From positions 434,001 through 498,000 of the forward strand of contig NZ_JBEPSM010000003.1 in assembly GCF_040548815.1 (NCBI RefSeq): a stretch of 64,000 nucleotides of DNA, read 5' to 3'. The stretch's first letter is position 1. Each line of letters begins with the position of its first letter. The position numbers were made by a program, and so were the translations under genes. Origin of the DNA: Kaistia defluvii (GTDB lineage Bacteria; Pseudomonadota; Alphaproteobacteria; Rhizobiales; Kaistiaceae). Under the pieces are notes generated by a model. The model did not search any database. It saw nothing but the letters and a program-made list of their open reading frames with translations, and had not been told where the DNA came from. This document shows, in pieces, positions 29,884-38,075 of this stretch.

Positions 29884-30303
29884 TCGGCTAGGCCCCCCCC
29901 GGGGCTGAATTGAATTCAGGATGCTCGTTGCATATTCAGGCTAATCTCACTTTGCCGGCTCGCGACTTTAATTCTGATATATCTCGCGAAACATGCCAGC
30001 CTAATCTGATTCGAGGGCAGGCTGACCACAAAATTCCGCTATCTGCTTGCGTAATTGCTAAATTGTTTTCGCGTTAATTTCAGTAAATGACACTTTCTGT
30101 ATCTTCCTGTCACTTGATGACTTTGGGGAAACAGCATATTAGGCTCCCCTATCTTCTTGCGCGGGTTGCAACCTTGGTTGTTGGAGTAGATCGTGCCGAT
30201 GGACAAGGGATGGCAAAGCCGCAATCGCGAATTTTGCGGCGGGCGGCCTGTGGGATCGATATCACCCGGTTTGAGCTCTTTGCCGACCGTCAACGGACCT
30301 CCA
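29884..30303. other. AT-rich intergenic region between divergent genes
   Basis: About 420 bp, clearly richer in A+T than its surroundings, between the collagen-like gene (minus) and the histidine kinase (plus). It should contain both promoters; no clear consensus pair was singled out. Short ORFs here have no support. Confidence 0.5.
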
Positions 30304-32397
30304 ATGCGGCAACTCTGCTACCTCCGGATGCGCCTTATTTTTGCATTGTCCATGATGCTCGCTTGTCTGCTTCCGCAGACACCCTGGGCCCTTTCGTTGA
30401 AGCCGGGGGATGGCATAAGGGCCCCAGTTTCCCTCAGCGGGCATCTCGCCGTCTTCTATGATTCTTCCGGCGCGCTCACGATCGACGATGTCGTGTCCGG
30501 GCGTCCCGACGTCCGGTTCACACCCATCCCTTCGATGCTCACGCAGGGCTATCGAAAAGGGGCGGTCTGGGTCCGCTTCTCCCTGTCTGCCCCCGCGGAT
30601 TCCGGCCCATGGCTGCTGCAGATTGAGCGGCCGCTGATCGAACAGGCCACGCTATATATTTCCGATGGAGCGGGGCATTTCGCGGTCTCCCCCCCTGGCT
30701 ATATCGATCCCTGGAACAAGCGCGACGCACGCGCGTATCCAGCTCTCTTTCCTATATTGGGGACCACCGCAGAACGTGAATATTACTTTCGCTTGCAGTC
30801 GTCGACTTCCATAACCAGTGCTTTGAATGTTTGGAGTAAAGACGGATTTGAGCAATATATTCGAAATGGAAACTGGCTTATAGGCATATTGATTGGCGCG
30901 ATTGGCGCAATGATTATTGCAAATTTACTATATGCGCTATGGCTGCGTGACCCAATATATCCTTTATATGCGGTGCTGCTATTTATTTCGGGTCTAATTA
31001 GCATATTCCATATGGGGTATGCCTCTGAAATTCTTCATTTCCTGAAACCGCAACAAATTCATCGAAGCTGGGGAGCTATCGTCTGCCTCTACAGTGTGGT
31101 CATGGCGTTGTTTCTAGGCCAGCTGTTCGAGTTTCGACGCCACTCGATCTGGGCCTGGCGTATCATTCAAGTCATCGCTCTGCTCAATGGCATCGCTTTG
31201 ATCTTTGCTCTGATAGGACGGTACGGCGACGTCGGCCTGTTCGTATCGGGGCTGCAGCAACTGTTCTTCATCTACATCGCCTCGGTGGTTCTGTATCTGC
31301 TTATCGTCCGCCGGCAATATCAGTACCTCCTGTCGGCGATTGCCTTCGGCAGTGTAGTAGTAGTGCTACTGGTCATGCAGTTGCAGTACACTGGTGCCAA
31401 TCCGTTGCGGATCGACAGTTCCCTTGCCAGGGTTTTGGCTGTCGGCACCCTGATTCATACGGTGCTCTTGAGCGCGGCGGTGGCAAAGCGCGCCCAACTC
31501 GCCGAGCGCAGCTTGAGCGAGGAGAAGGACCGCGCCATCGCTGTATCGCGGCTTGCCGAGCGCGAACTGGCCATCAGGGTGCGCGAGCGGACCGCGGAAC
31601 TTGCGGAAAGCAACGCCTCGCTCGAGGAAGAGGTGGATCGACGCTACCATCTCGAGACGAAGCTCCGGCAATCGCTCGACTCCGTCAACGACGCCCTGGC
31701 TCAGCAACGAGATTTCCTAGCTTTGGTCACGCACGAGTTTCGCGGACCACTGGCCGTCATCGCCACCGCTGTCGACAATCTGGCGCTTTCGGCAGCCGAA
31801 AGTTCGGACGACGTTCAAGTGCGCGCGGCCAAGATCCGCAGGACCGTCAACCGGATGTCGATGCTGATCGAGAATGTTCTGGCTGGGGATCGGCTCGACG
31901 CCGCAGGGAAGCCGCTTGCGGTAGTCGAGACGTTCGATCTCAACGAGATCCTCCGGGTTGAGCAGGCGGCACTGGATGATGATGCCATCCGTCGTGTCAC
32001 CTTTATTCCTGGCGATGAGGCGCGCGTGCGTGGTGATCGGTACCTGCTGGAAATCGCGCTCCAGAACCTGATCCAGAATGCCCTGAAATACTCTGCTGCG
32101 ACCGATCCGGTGGCCGTCCGGCTCTCGATGGATCAAGGCATGGCGCTGGTCAGCGTGATAGACCGAGGTGCCGGCGTTCCGCCCGAGGAGCAAGCCTTCA
32201 TATTCCTCAAATACTATCGCGCGGCGGGCCAGCGGGTGAAAGGATCGGGTCTGGGGCTATACATTTCGCGGGAGATCGCCCGGCAGCATGGCGGCGAACT
32301 AGTCATTGCCGCCAGCGACGTAAATGGATCGACGTTTCGTTTTTCTCTGCCGCTCACGGAACCGGGTCCAATGCCTGTCGATCCTGTCATGGGGTAG
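30304..32397 (+). CDS. 7TMR-DISM hybrid-less sensor histidine kinase
   Basis: 697 aa from ATG 30304; ATG 30328 and GTG 30193 are alternatives. Layout: signal/TM (RLIFALSMMLACLLPQTPWA), 7TMR-DISMED2 extracellular domain (about 25-170; KGAVWVRFSLSAP, LYISDG), seven TM helices (about 190-385), coiled coil (about 395-470), HisKA with phospho-acceptor His477 in VTHEFRGPLAVIA, then HATPase (LQNLIQNALKYS, DRGAGVP, GSGLGLYIS). The family senses unknown extracellular ligands, often carbohydrates. DNA encoding the TM region is AT-rich. No receiver domain or adjacent response regulator. Confidence 0.88.
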   Translation: MRQLCYLRMRLIFALSMMLACLLPQTPWALSLKPGDGIRAPVSLSGHLAVFYDSSGALTIDDVVSGRPDVRFTPIPSMLTQGYRKGAVWVRFSLSAPADSGPWLLQIERPLIEQATLYISDGAGHFAVSPPGYIDPWNKRDARAYPALFPILGTTAEREYYFRLQSSTSITSALNVWSKDGFEQYIRNGNWLIGILIGAIGAMIIANLLYALWLRDPIYPLYAVLLFISGLISIFHMGYASEILHFLKPQQIHRSWGAIVCLYSVVMALFLGQLFEFRRHSIWAWRIIQVIALLNGIALIFALIGRYGDVGLFVSGLQQLFFIYIASVVLYLLIVRRQYQYLLSAIAFGSVVVVLLVMQLQYTGANPLRIDSSLARVLAVGTLIHTVLLSAAVAKRAQLAERSLSEEKDRAIAVSRLAERELAIRVRERTAELAESNASLEEEVDRRYHLETKLRQSLDSVNDALAQQRDFLALVTHEFRGPLAVIATAVDNLALSAAESSDDVQVRAAKIRRTVNRMSMLIENVLAGDRLDAAGKPLAVVETFDLNEILRVEQAALDDDAIRRVTFIPGDEARVRGDRYLLEIALQNLIQNALKYSAATDPVAVRLSMDQGMALVSVIDRGAGVPPEEQAFIFLKYYRAAGQRVKGSGLGLYISREIARQHGGELVIAASDVNGSTFRFSLPLTEPGPMPVDPVMG

Positions 32398-32451
32398 CTC
32401 CCAGGCGGCGTCGGGTCGGAGAGGTTGATTTCGTCGAGCAGGGTGCCGGCC

Positions 32452-32730
32452 TTATCGGTCGGCGCACCCTGCCTGGCCGTCGGGTCCGTCCCGATCGGCG
32501 CGTATGCGAACCCGTTTGGCGACGGACCCTTCTTGAACCTCCAGCCATTGTTCATCGGCAGCGGCATCTCGGTCGTTCAGCAAGGCGTCGACATCGATGC
32601 CATGGCGCTGGAGTTCGCGGTGTGCCTGGCTGGGCAATAGGCCGGCCAGGAACTTCAAGGGAGCGACGGGAAGCTTCAATTCTTCCACGCAAATGCCGTC
32701 GACAAATTTCTCGATGACGATGGTGCTCAT
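32452..32730 (-). CDS. Small conserved-looking protein, function unknown
   Basis: 92 aa starting MSTIVIEKFVDGICVEELKLP. It reads as a small alpha/beta protein with a strand at 3-9, LKLPVAPLKFLAGLLPSQA (amphipathic helix) and an acidic C-terminal part with no membrane segment. GAGAGCG precedes the ATG. I do not recognise the family. Its orientation matches the small peptide genes upstream. Confidence 0.55.
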   Translation of the reverse strand: MSTIVIEKFVDGICVEELKLPVAPLKFLAGLLPSQAHRELQRHGIDVDALLNDRDAAADEQWLEVQEGSVAKRVRIRADRDGPDGQAGCADR

Positions 32731-32828
32731 AGGGAAACGCTCTCTGTCGGTGGGAAATGCACGGCACGGCGCCGCATGGGTCTGACTCTTCGCAACAAGT
32801 GGGCCCGACTGCTGAGCCGCGCGACTTC

Positions 32829-33140
32829 ATCGACTAACTAGCAGCGTGCCATGGCGGCTGTCATCAGAGCGCTGGCGCCGGCCAGTGGAGAAGCCGAACT
32901 TCGCCTGAAGGTGATCCTCCGATAGTGATGATTGTCTGGCGACAGGACGATCATTCCCAGGAATGCCGGCAATGTGGGTCCCTCATGGATCCAACTTTGG
33001 CCCGGAAACGACCACGAACGGCAGATCGTCGGCGCTGTGGCGTGGGGCAAACCCGAAGTGCGCCTGCCTGCCGATTTTGCGGAGTCGGTCGACCTCGGCC
33101 TGCGCGAAAATCTGTCTCGAGAATCGCACTAGGCCCCCCA
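32829..33140 (-). pseudogene. Possible broken small gene with in-frame TGA
   Basis: Minus-strand frame starting MGGLVRFSRQIFAQAEVDRL reads 52 codons to a TGA near 32983 and then continues in the same frame for about 50 more codons (GTHIAGIPGNDRPVARQSS...) to a TGA at 32829. Codon positions show GC-rich first and third and AT-richer second positions in the first half, as in real genes here. No family recognised. It could be a decayed gene, or two unrelated chance ORFs. Confidence 0.25.
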
Positions 33141-33287
33141 TCCAACGAGCCTGGGCCGGCCGATCGTGGGCGGGAAGGAGAACCAGCCAATGATCCGGGC
33201 GAAAAGGAGTTTGTCCATTTCGCCCGCGACTTCTTTGGCTCCTGCGACTGGGTCTCCCTCAAGCCAGATGACAGCTTTCCGCAGCAT
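33129..33287 (-). CDS. Putative 52-residue protein
   Basis: Starts MLRKAVIWLEGDPVAGAKEV and ends IGRPRLVGWGA. AAGGAAGGA lies 8 bases before the ATG, the best Shine-Dalgarno among the doubtful ORFs here. Its end overlaps the start of the possible broken gene in another frame. Function unknown; both may be remains of one frameshifted gene. Confidence 0.35.
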   Translation of the reverse strand: MLRKAVIWLEGDPVAGAKEVAGEMDKLLFARIIGWFSFPPTIGRPRLVGWGA

Positions 33288-33608
33288 GCTTCGATCCTTC
33301 CTTGGAGGGACCCCGCACTGCCAGTGTGGGCTCCTGCGCCTGCTGACTAGCCTCGGAATACGAAGAAGAAAGCCCGCCGTGCGCAATTTGGCATCCGGAA
33401 ATGATCATCGCTGCGGAGTAGAATTTTCAGTCTGTCGATGGTCTAGGCGCGTGCGAAGCCCCGGATGCGGGAGAATCCCGCCGACGGAGTTTTCACCGCC
33501 AAACAACCCGCCAGGCGCGCGTGTTGCCGTCGACGGCTGGGGGGCTGCCGACGGGCTCGGGGCAATTGGGGGAACCGCCGCCCCGGAAATCACAGAAATC
33601 GAGACGTG

Positions 33609-33704
33609 CTACGTCGCCGGGCCTTCCCAGCTCAGCGGCGCCGCCGCGATGACCTGCAGCTTGTTCGACTTGGCGATAGAGGGCTTTTCGTAGGTCTTCT
33701 TCAT
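33609..33704 (-). CDS. Putative RiPP precursor peptide 1 (lasso-type leader)
   Basis: 31 residues. GGAGGAA six bases before ATG 33704 is a near-perfect ribosome site. The N-terminal 9 residues, MKKTYEKPS, are identical to those of the peptide encoded 67 bp upstream; LQVIAAAP follows and the tail is LSWEGPAT. The YxxP pattern near the N-terminus is what lasso-peptide leaders offer to their recognition protein. No lasso cyclase, protease or exporter lies in the window. The same frame stays open for 67 codons beyond the TAG (to 33405), so an ancestral longer product is possible. Core boundaries cannot be fixed. Confidence 0.7.
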   Translation of the reverse strand: MKKTYEKPSIAKSNKLQVIAAAPLSWEGPAT

Positions 33705-33770
33705 GTCAATTCCTCCGTTTTATTTGTCCGACTAGACGCAGTTCCATACCGACTCACCGGCATGTCGTCA

Positions 33771-33869
33771 TCAAAGGCAATCTGTGCCGGACACGCAGGG
33801 CTGTATCGCTGCAATCGACTGAAGAAGCGCGGCGCGGGTGTAAGAAGGCTTTTCGTAGGTCTTTTTCAT
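33771..33869 (-). CDS. Putative RiPP precursor peptide 2 (lasso-type leader, Cys-containing core)
   Basis: 32 residues. Leader MKKTYEKPS is identical to peptide 1; LLQSIAA occupies the same position as KLQVIAA there; the tail is IQPCVSGTDCL with two Cys four residues apart, unrelated to the other tail. GGGGA precedes ATG 33869. A conserved leader with divergent tail in adjacent genes is the classic mark of ribosomally made, modified peptides. The modification type is unknown; the two Cys could be a disulphide or modification sites. Confidence 0.7.
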   Translation of the reverse strand: MKKTYEKPSYTRAALLQSIAAIQPCVSGTDCL

Positions 33870-33980
33870 CTTGGGTCCCCTGATGATTTTCGAATTCCGG
33901 GACTTTGTCAGCAATGGATGAGGGGCGCGAGTGACCGACGTCAAAGCTGGCCTGTGGCCGATCCCCGGCATCGCAGGGCG

Positions 33981-34205
33981 CTAAGGATGGTACAGGCAGC
34001 GGCGGGCAAATTCGCGGGCCTGATCGATGACGACCGCATGCAGTTGCTCGAGCGTGAGCGGGCGCGTGTCCGCCGGGAATTCGAACGCAACCTCCATTCG
34101 TCCAAGCGCGATAGGAGGCGGTCCGCCCGGTACGCATTCGACGGTCGCGCGAACCGTGACTCCGTCTTCTTCGAGACGTCGGATATTCCAGTGCCATGTG
34201 GTCAT
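33981..34205 (-). CDS. Small hypothetical protein upstream of the RiPP-like peptides
   Basis: 74 aa, MTTWHWNIRRLEEDGVTVRA ... TLEQLHAVVIDQAREFARRC. Predicted as a short beta hairpin plus a C-terminal helix, soluble and without a signal. No recognised family. Same strand and 111 bp upstream of peptide 2, so it could be cotranscribed with both peptides. Confidence 0.55.
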   Translation of the reverse strand: MTTWHWNIRRLEEDGVTVRATVECVPGGPPPIALGRMEVAFEFPADTRPLTLEQLHAVVIDQAREFARRCLYHP

Positions 34206-34235
34206 TGGGAATTTTACTCATCGGAGACATGCAGA

Positions 34236-34265
34236 ACCCGTCGGCCGCTGCGGCAACCGACGGGT
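34236..34265. terminator. Strong hairpin between GNAT gene and small ORF
   Basis: ACCCGTCGG (34236-34244) pairs perfectly with CCGACGGGT (34257-34265) around a 12-base loop. It follows the GNAT stop in the direction of transcription, but no T-run is seen, so the terminator role is inferred. Confidence 0.4.
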
Positions 34266-34479
34266 CTTGGGCGCGGCCGATCGGGGTGAACGACGGCCCT
34301 TCCAGCAATAATTCCAGAGGCGGGGTGAAGTTCCCGCGTTGATGCGGTGCAAACGCAAGTTGTGGGCGAAAAACAGCGGCGCTTGGCTGGCGCCGCCTGC
34401 GCATCCTTAGCCAGAGAACGCGCTGACTGGCTGGACCGATGGAAGAGGCGGGGCGGCGACAGACCGCCCCGCCGGCTTT

Positions 34480-34932
34480 CTAGCGCTTCAAGACGAGATG
34501 GGCGTTCTCGTGAGGCAGGCCCTGATCATCCTCGGCCCGCCGCGAGACTTCCACGAAGCCGAGCTTCTCGTAAAACGAGGTGGCCTGCCTATTGGCGGTG
34601 TAGACCTCCAGCTGCAATTCGCCCCTCAAGTTCAAGGCGTGCGCCACCAGGGCCCGGCCGATCCCGTGTCCTTGTTGGCCGGGGGCGACGAACAGGCCTC
34701 CGATGAAGCCATCGAGCAGGCTGATGAACCCCACTGGCGTCTCGCCGAGGCAGGCGACCCAGGTTTCCGCTTTCGGCAGATATTCGGTTTCGATCAAGGG
34801 GCGCTGTTCGCGCAGCCGCGCCTCGCCGATGAATGGGTGCGCGAGCAGGGATGCTTCGAACCAGATGTTCGACAGCGTATCCCGGTCCGTTGCCTCGTCA
34901 TAGGCGCGGATATTCAATTCCAGAGACGTCAT
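34480..34932 (-). CDS. GNAT family N-acetyltransferase
   Basis: 150 aa from ATG 34932, preceded by GGAAG. GNAT fold signs: ATDRDTLSNIWFEASLLAHPF at the N-terminus, FISLLDGFIGGLFVAPGQQG then HGIGRALVAHA (acetyl-CoA pyrophosphate loop) and LEVYTANRQATSFYEKLGF. Closest by pattern to the YjaB-type acetyltransferases. Substrate unknown. Being next to the small peptide genes does not by itself link it to them. Confidence 0.88.
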   Translation of the reverse strand: MTSLELNIRAYDEATDRDTLSNIWFEASLLAHPFIGEARLREQRPLIETEYLPKAETWVACLGETPVGFISLLDGFIGGLFVAPGQQGHGIGRALVAHALNLRGELQLEVYTANRQATSFYEKLGFVEVSRRAEDDQGLPHENAHLVLKR

Positions 34933-35312
34933 GATTTCTTCCGTAGAGAAGTTTGCATAGAGAAACGGCGCCCGAAAGGGCGCGTGAAACGTCCGCTGCA
35001 TGCGGCTCAGTTCGGGTCTCTGTGCATTGATCTCCTTCTACTGGCGGCCGTTCTAACGCTGGCACCCCGAGAAGGCAAGGTTGCTGCGAATGCCGCTGGA
35101 ATCATCGGGTCTGGCAGGTCGCCGGGGGCGCCCCTGGATATCTGGCCTGCAGGCGTTGGTGCCGATGCCGCCAACAAGGCATCGGGCTGGCCATGCCGCG
35201 ACGGACGCGGTTCCTCGTCGGGCCTCTCCACAGATCGGCATGACGGTCGGGCGGCGGCTCGAGGCAAGCCGGCCACTCCCGTTCGCAAAGCGTGGGTCGG
35301 GATCTCAGGCGT
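34933..35312. other. Intergenic, no recognised gene
   Basis: About 380 bp between the AraC-family stop and the GNAT start. Both strands have only shadow-like ORFs. It probably holds the GNAT promoter; nothing distinctive was seen. Confidence 0.5.
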
Positions 35313-36161
35313 CTACTGCGCCGGCGACGGGCTATGGACCGGGATCCAGATCTCGACTTCCCCCGCACCGGTGGCGGCGTCGAAACGATCGTCATAGAGC
35401 TCGAAATCCGGGGCGCAGGCGGCCTGATAGCCCGATTCCGGCAAGGCCTTGTTCCAGATCGTATAGACCGTGCTGGAGATGGTGGAGATATGGCCCTTGT
35501 GCAGGAACACGAGGTATTGCTGCGCAGGGATGCGGATACCTGTCAGCTCGGCCCTAGCGTCCGGCAATTCCTTCACTTCGACCCCGCACATATAGTCGAA
35601 ATGGCCGGTATCATCGCCATTGCTGCAGATGCCGTAGGATTTGCGGCCGACCTGCCCGGGAATATTGCCGATATGAGGCATGAACCGCTGCCATAGCGAC
35701 GGTATGCCCTGGTTGGTCTCAAAGGAGTAGCGGCCGGAAAGGCCCGCGATCCGCAATTCGCGCCCTTGTTCCAGGCGCGGCGCGTCGAGTTCCACGATAA
35801 GAGATTCGTCCATCCTGATCGGCTCCAGACATGTGAGATTGTTGAGGTGGCCCTGCGCCCGCACCTGTTCGGGCGTCAGGCCGTACTCGTCGCGGAAGGC
35901 ACGGGAAAAGGCTTCGTGCGAGCTGTAGGCGGCGTCGAGTGCGACCGTCAGAATGTCGGGAGCGCCTTCGGCCAGGGCACGGGCCGCCTCCGCAAGTCGA
36001 CGGCGCCGCAGATAGCTCATCACGGTATGCCCGGTCGCGGTTCCAAAGCTGCGCGACAGGTTGAAGCGAGAGACGCCGCTGGCTTCCGCAATGTCGTCCA
36101 GCGTGATCGCTTTCGCGAAGTGGCACTCCATGTACCAAAGTGCTTTTCCAACCGGATCCAT
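35313..36161 (-). CDS. AraC family transcriptional regulator with GyrI-like effector domain
   Basis: 282 aa. The N-terminal ~105 residues hold the two HTH motifs (ITLDDIAEASGVSRFNLSRSF and ILTVALDAAYSSHEAFSRAF, ending in YGLTPEQVRAQG). Residues about 125-280 are a GyrI-like small-molecule-binding domain (AGLSGRYSFETNQGIPSLWQ ... YLVFLHKGHISTI ... EVEIWIPV), as in SbmC/Rob/BmrR. Such regulators often respond to drugs or cationic compounds. Divergent from the cupin gene, a plausible target (inference). Confidence 0.9.
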   Translation of the reverse strand: MDPVGKALWYMECHFAKAITLDDIAEASGVSRFNLSRSFGTATGHTVMSYLRRRRLAEAARALAEGAPDILTVALDAAYSSHEAFSRAFRDEYGLTPEQVRAQGHLNNLTCLEPIRMDESLIVELDAPRLEQGRELRIAGLSGRYSFETNQGIPSLWQRFMPHIGNIPGQVGRKSYGICSNGDDTGHFDYMCGVEVKELPDARAELTGIRIPAQQYLVFLHKGHISTISSTVYTIWNKALPESGYQAACAPDFELYDDRFDAATGAGEVEIWIPVHSPSPAQ

Positions 36162-36358
36162 GTGCCCCCCTTGAACTCCCTACCTATCGTCGATTTGCGG
36201 AGGGGCCACTTGATCGCGCTTGCGCGATCGGGAGCGCGTGGAGCCGGGGGCTTGCGCGGAGATATCTGTGCTCAGGAAGCATTCTCGGGATCCTCATGCT
36301 TGGATGGGCGCCGCGCCTCGTCCTAGTCTCGTGGCTCCACAGGGTAGGGGAGGGACGG

Positions 36359-36814
36359 TTGCCAAAGCTTGACATGACGCTCTGGAGGACCGGAGCGGGC
36401 GAGATCAATCCCGTTTTCCAGAACTCCACGGGGCCGTTCGCAGAACTCGTTCTCGGGGATCAGGCCGCGCTTACGCAATTCGGGGTCCGGATCGAGCGTC
36501 TGCCGCCGGGATCGCAATCTTCCGAGCGCCATTGGCACCAGGCCGAAGATGAACTCGTCTATGTTCTTTCCGGAGAATTGGTGCTTGTCGAAGACGAGGA
36601 ACAGTTGCTGCGCGCTGGCGAGGCTGCCGCCTGGCCGGCGGGAAAGCCGGTCGCGCATTGCCTGGTCAATCGCTCCGAGGCGGACGCGACCTTCCTGGTC
36701 ATCGGGACGCGCAGCCCGACCGACATCGTCACCTATCCCGAGCACGGCCTGCGCCTCATCCGGAATGGATCGGAGCGGCGTCACGAACCGATCTCACCGA
36801 CCGAGCCTTCCTGA
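36359..36814 (+). CDS. Cupin domain protein
   Basis: 151 aa from TTG 36359 (LPKLDMTLWRTGAGEINPVF), chosen because GAGGGA precedes it and the family starts at this point; longer ATG/GTG starts add unrelated sequence. Cupin motifs: HWHQAEDELVYVLSGELVLV (two His and Glu metal ligands) and GEAAAWPAGKPVAHCLVN (third His). A single-domain cupin, metal-binding site intact. Enzymatic role unknown. Confidence 0.85.
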   Translation: MPKLDMTLWRTGAGEINPVFQNSTGPFAELVLGDQAALTQFGVRIERLPPGSQSSERHWHQAEDELVYVLSGELVLVEDEEQLLRAGEAAAWPAGKPVAHCLVNRSEADATFLVIGTRSPTDIVTYPEHGLRLIRNGSERRHEPISPTEPS

Positions 36815-36979
36815 AACAGACGGTCCCGAATTCCCCCTCGCTTCTGGTCGCGGCCACGGGCCAGCCTCGCAGTCACACCACCAAAGGAGAGCCGGAAACA
36901 TCTTCGCGCTCGCAAGCTCTGCTCCCTCTTTCCTATTCGCCGGCGATCCGGTAGGTCAGTTGGGAAAGTGGGGGAAATC

Positions 36980-37351
36980 ATGACGTTCGCCGTTACTCTG
37001 ATCCTGATCGGCCGGGTTATTCTTGGCCTGTTCTTCATTATTGCGGGCATCCGCAACTTCCTGAATTTTGCCAAGGCCAGCGCCTCCGAAACCAATTACG
37101 GCTTCAAGCTGCCGGCGCCGCTGGTGGCGCTGGGCTTCGCCTCGCAGCTGGTCGGCGGCCTTTCCGTCGCGCTTGGCATTCTGCCTGCCTGGGGCGCCGC
37201 GCTGCTGATCCTTTTCCTGATCGCCGCCACCGCATTGTTCCATAATTTCGTGCTGTTCCAGGGCGAGGCGCGCAAGCCGCACCTCTATTTCACGCTCGTG
37301 AACTGCGCGCTGGTCGGCTACTGCCTGATGGTCATCGGCCTCTCCGTCTGA
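36980..37351 (+). CDS. DoxX family membrane protein
   Basis: 123 aa from ATG 36980 (GGGGGAAATC upstream). Four TM helices are apparent. DoxX pattern: GRVILGLFFIIAGIRNF, GFASQLVGGLSVALGILPAWGA, TALFHNFVLFQG. A strong terminator follows. The role of small DoxX proteins is poorly defined (redox or stress). Confidence 0.85.
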   Translation: MTFAVTLILIGRVILGLFFIIAGIRNFLNFAKASASETNYGFKLPAPLVALGFASQLVGGLSVALGILPAWGAALLILFLIAATALFHNFVLFQGEARKPHLYFTLVNCALVGYCLMVIGLSV

Positions 37352-37373
37352 GGGCTAGGGCTTCCGCATCATT

Positions 37374-37404
37374 CGGGCGCGCCGGTCCTGGCGCGCCCCG
37401 TTTT
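37374..37404 (+). terminator. Rho-independent terminator after DoxX gene
   Basis: GGGCGCGCC (37375-37383) pairs with GGCGCGCCC (37390-37398), loop GGTCCT, followed by CGTTTT. It lies between convergent genes, so it may serve both. Confidence 0.75.
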
Positions 37405-37428
37405 CATGCAGCCCTATCGTCTCCAGTC

Positions 37429-37929
37429 TCAGTCGTTCAGTTCGGTATCCGGCATCGAGACGAAGATCAGCACGGTGATGATCGTGATGAAGAAGCGGAA
37501 GGCCGATTCGATGCCGTTCCAGGTCTGCGACATCCACATCCCGAACCATTCGCCGCCGATCGACAGGAACGCTACCTGCCAGACCAGGAAGCCGAAGGCG
37601 AGACCGCCGATCGCCCACTTCTTCGAGCGATTGAACGCGCGGGCGTCGGCGCCGAGACGTCCGAGCATGGCGAAGGTGCCGATCCAGCACAGGATCGCCG
37701 TCAGCGTCTCCGCCGCGATGATCAGAATGTAGAATGCGTGGTGCAGCGTCGGGCTCGTGATGGCGCGATAGTGAATCGTCGCGTTCGGGAAGATCGTGTC
37801 CATCAGCAGCACGTGGCGCACGAACTCGAAGTTGGACCCGTAGTCGGTGATGTTGCCGAACGCGACCAGCGTCGCGAAGAAGGCAATCGAAGCGACAAGC
37901 GCCGTCTTGCTCAGCCGGGTGATCTGCAT
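37429..37929 (-). CDS. DUF2165 family small integral membrane protein
   Basis: 166 aa from ATG 37929 (MQITRLSKTALVASIAFFAT), with GAGGAGACGA upstream. Four TM segments. Family pattern: FGNITDYGSNFEFVRHVLLM, PTLHHAFYILIIAAETLTAI, WQVAFLSIGGEWFGMWMS, WNGIESAFRFF. Function unknown. Confidence 0.88.
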   Translation of the reverse strand: MQITRLSKTALVASIAFFATLVAFGNITDYGSNFEFVRHVLLMDTIFPNATIHYRAITSPTLHHAFYILIIAAETLTAILCWIGTFAMLGRLGADARAFNRSKKWAIGGLAFGFLVWQVAFLSIGGEWFGMWMSQTWNGIESAFRFFITIITVLIFVSMPDTELND

Positions 37930-38075
37930 TTCGTCTCCTCTTGGTTGCAAAAGCAAAGCGATACGCCGCTTCTTCTACGAAGACGTAAATGCCCTACCGG
38001 CAGGCGTGCCTCTTCTTGCTTGTCTGGCTTCTGGCCGGGGTGGAGCTTGCCGTGGCTGCCCTTGGCGGGCGAACT

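Noticed and set aside
30039..30293. 84-codon minus ORF in the AT-rich intergenic region
   Set aside because: No ribosome site, mixed composition and overlaps likely promoters of the kinase gene.
32932..33132. Plus-strand 66-codon ORF opposite the possible broken gene
   Set aside because: Reads plausibly, but has no ribosome site and poorer codon-position bias than the minus frame; left out as a gene.
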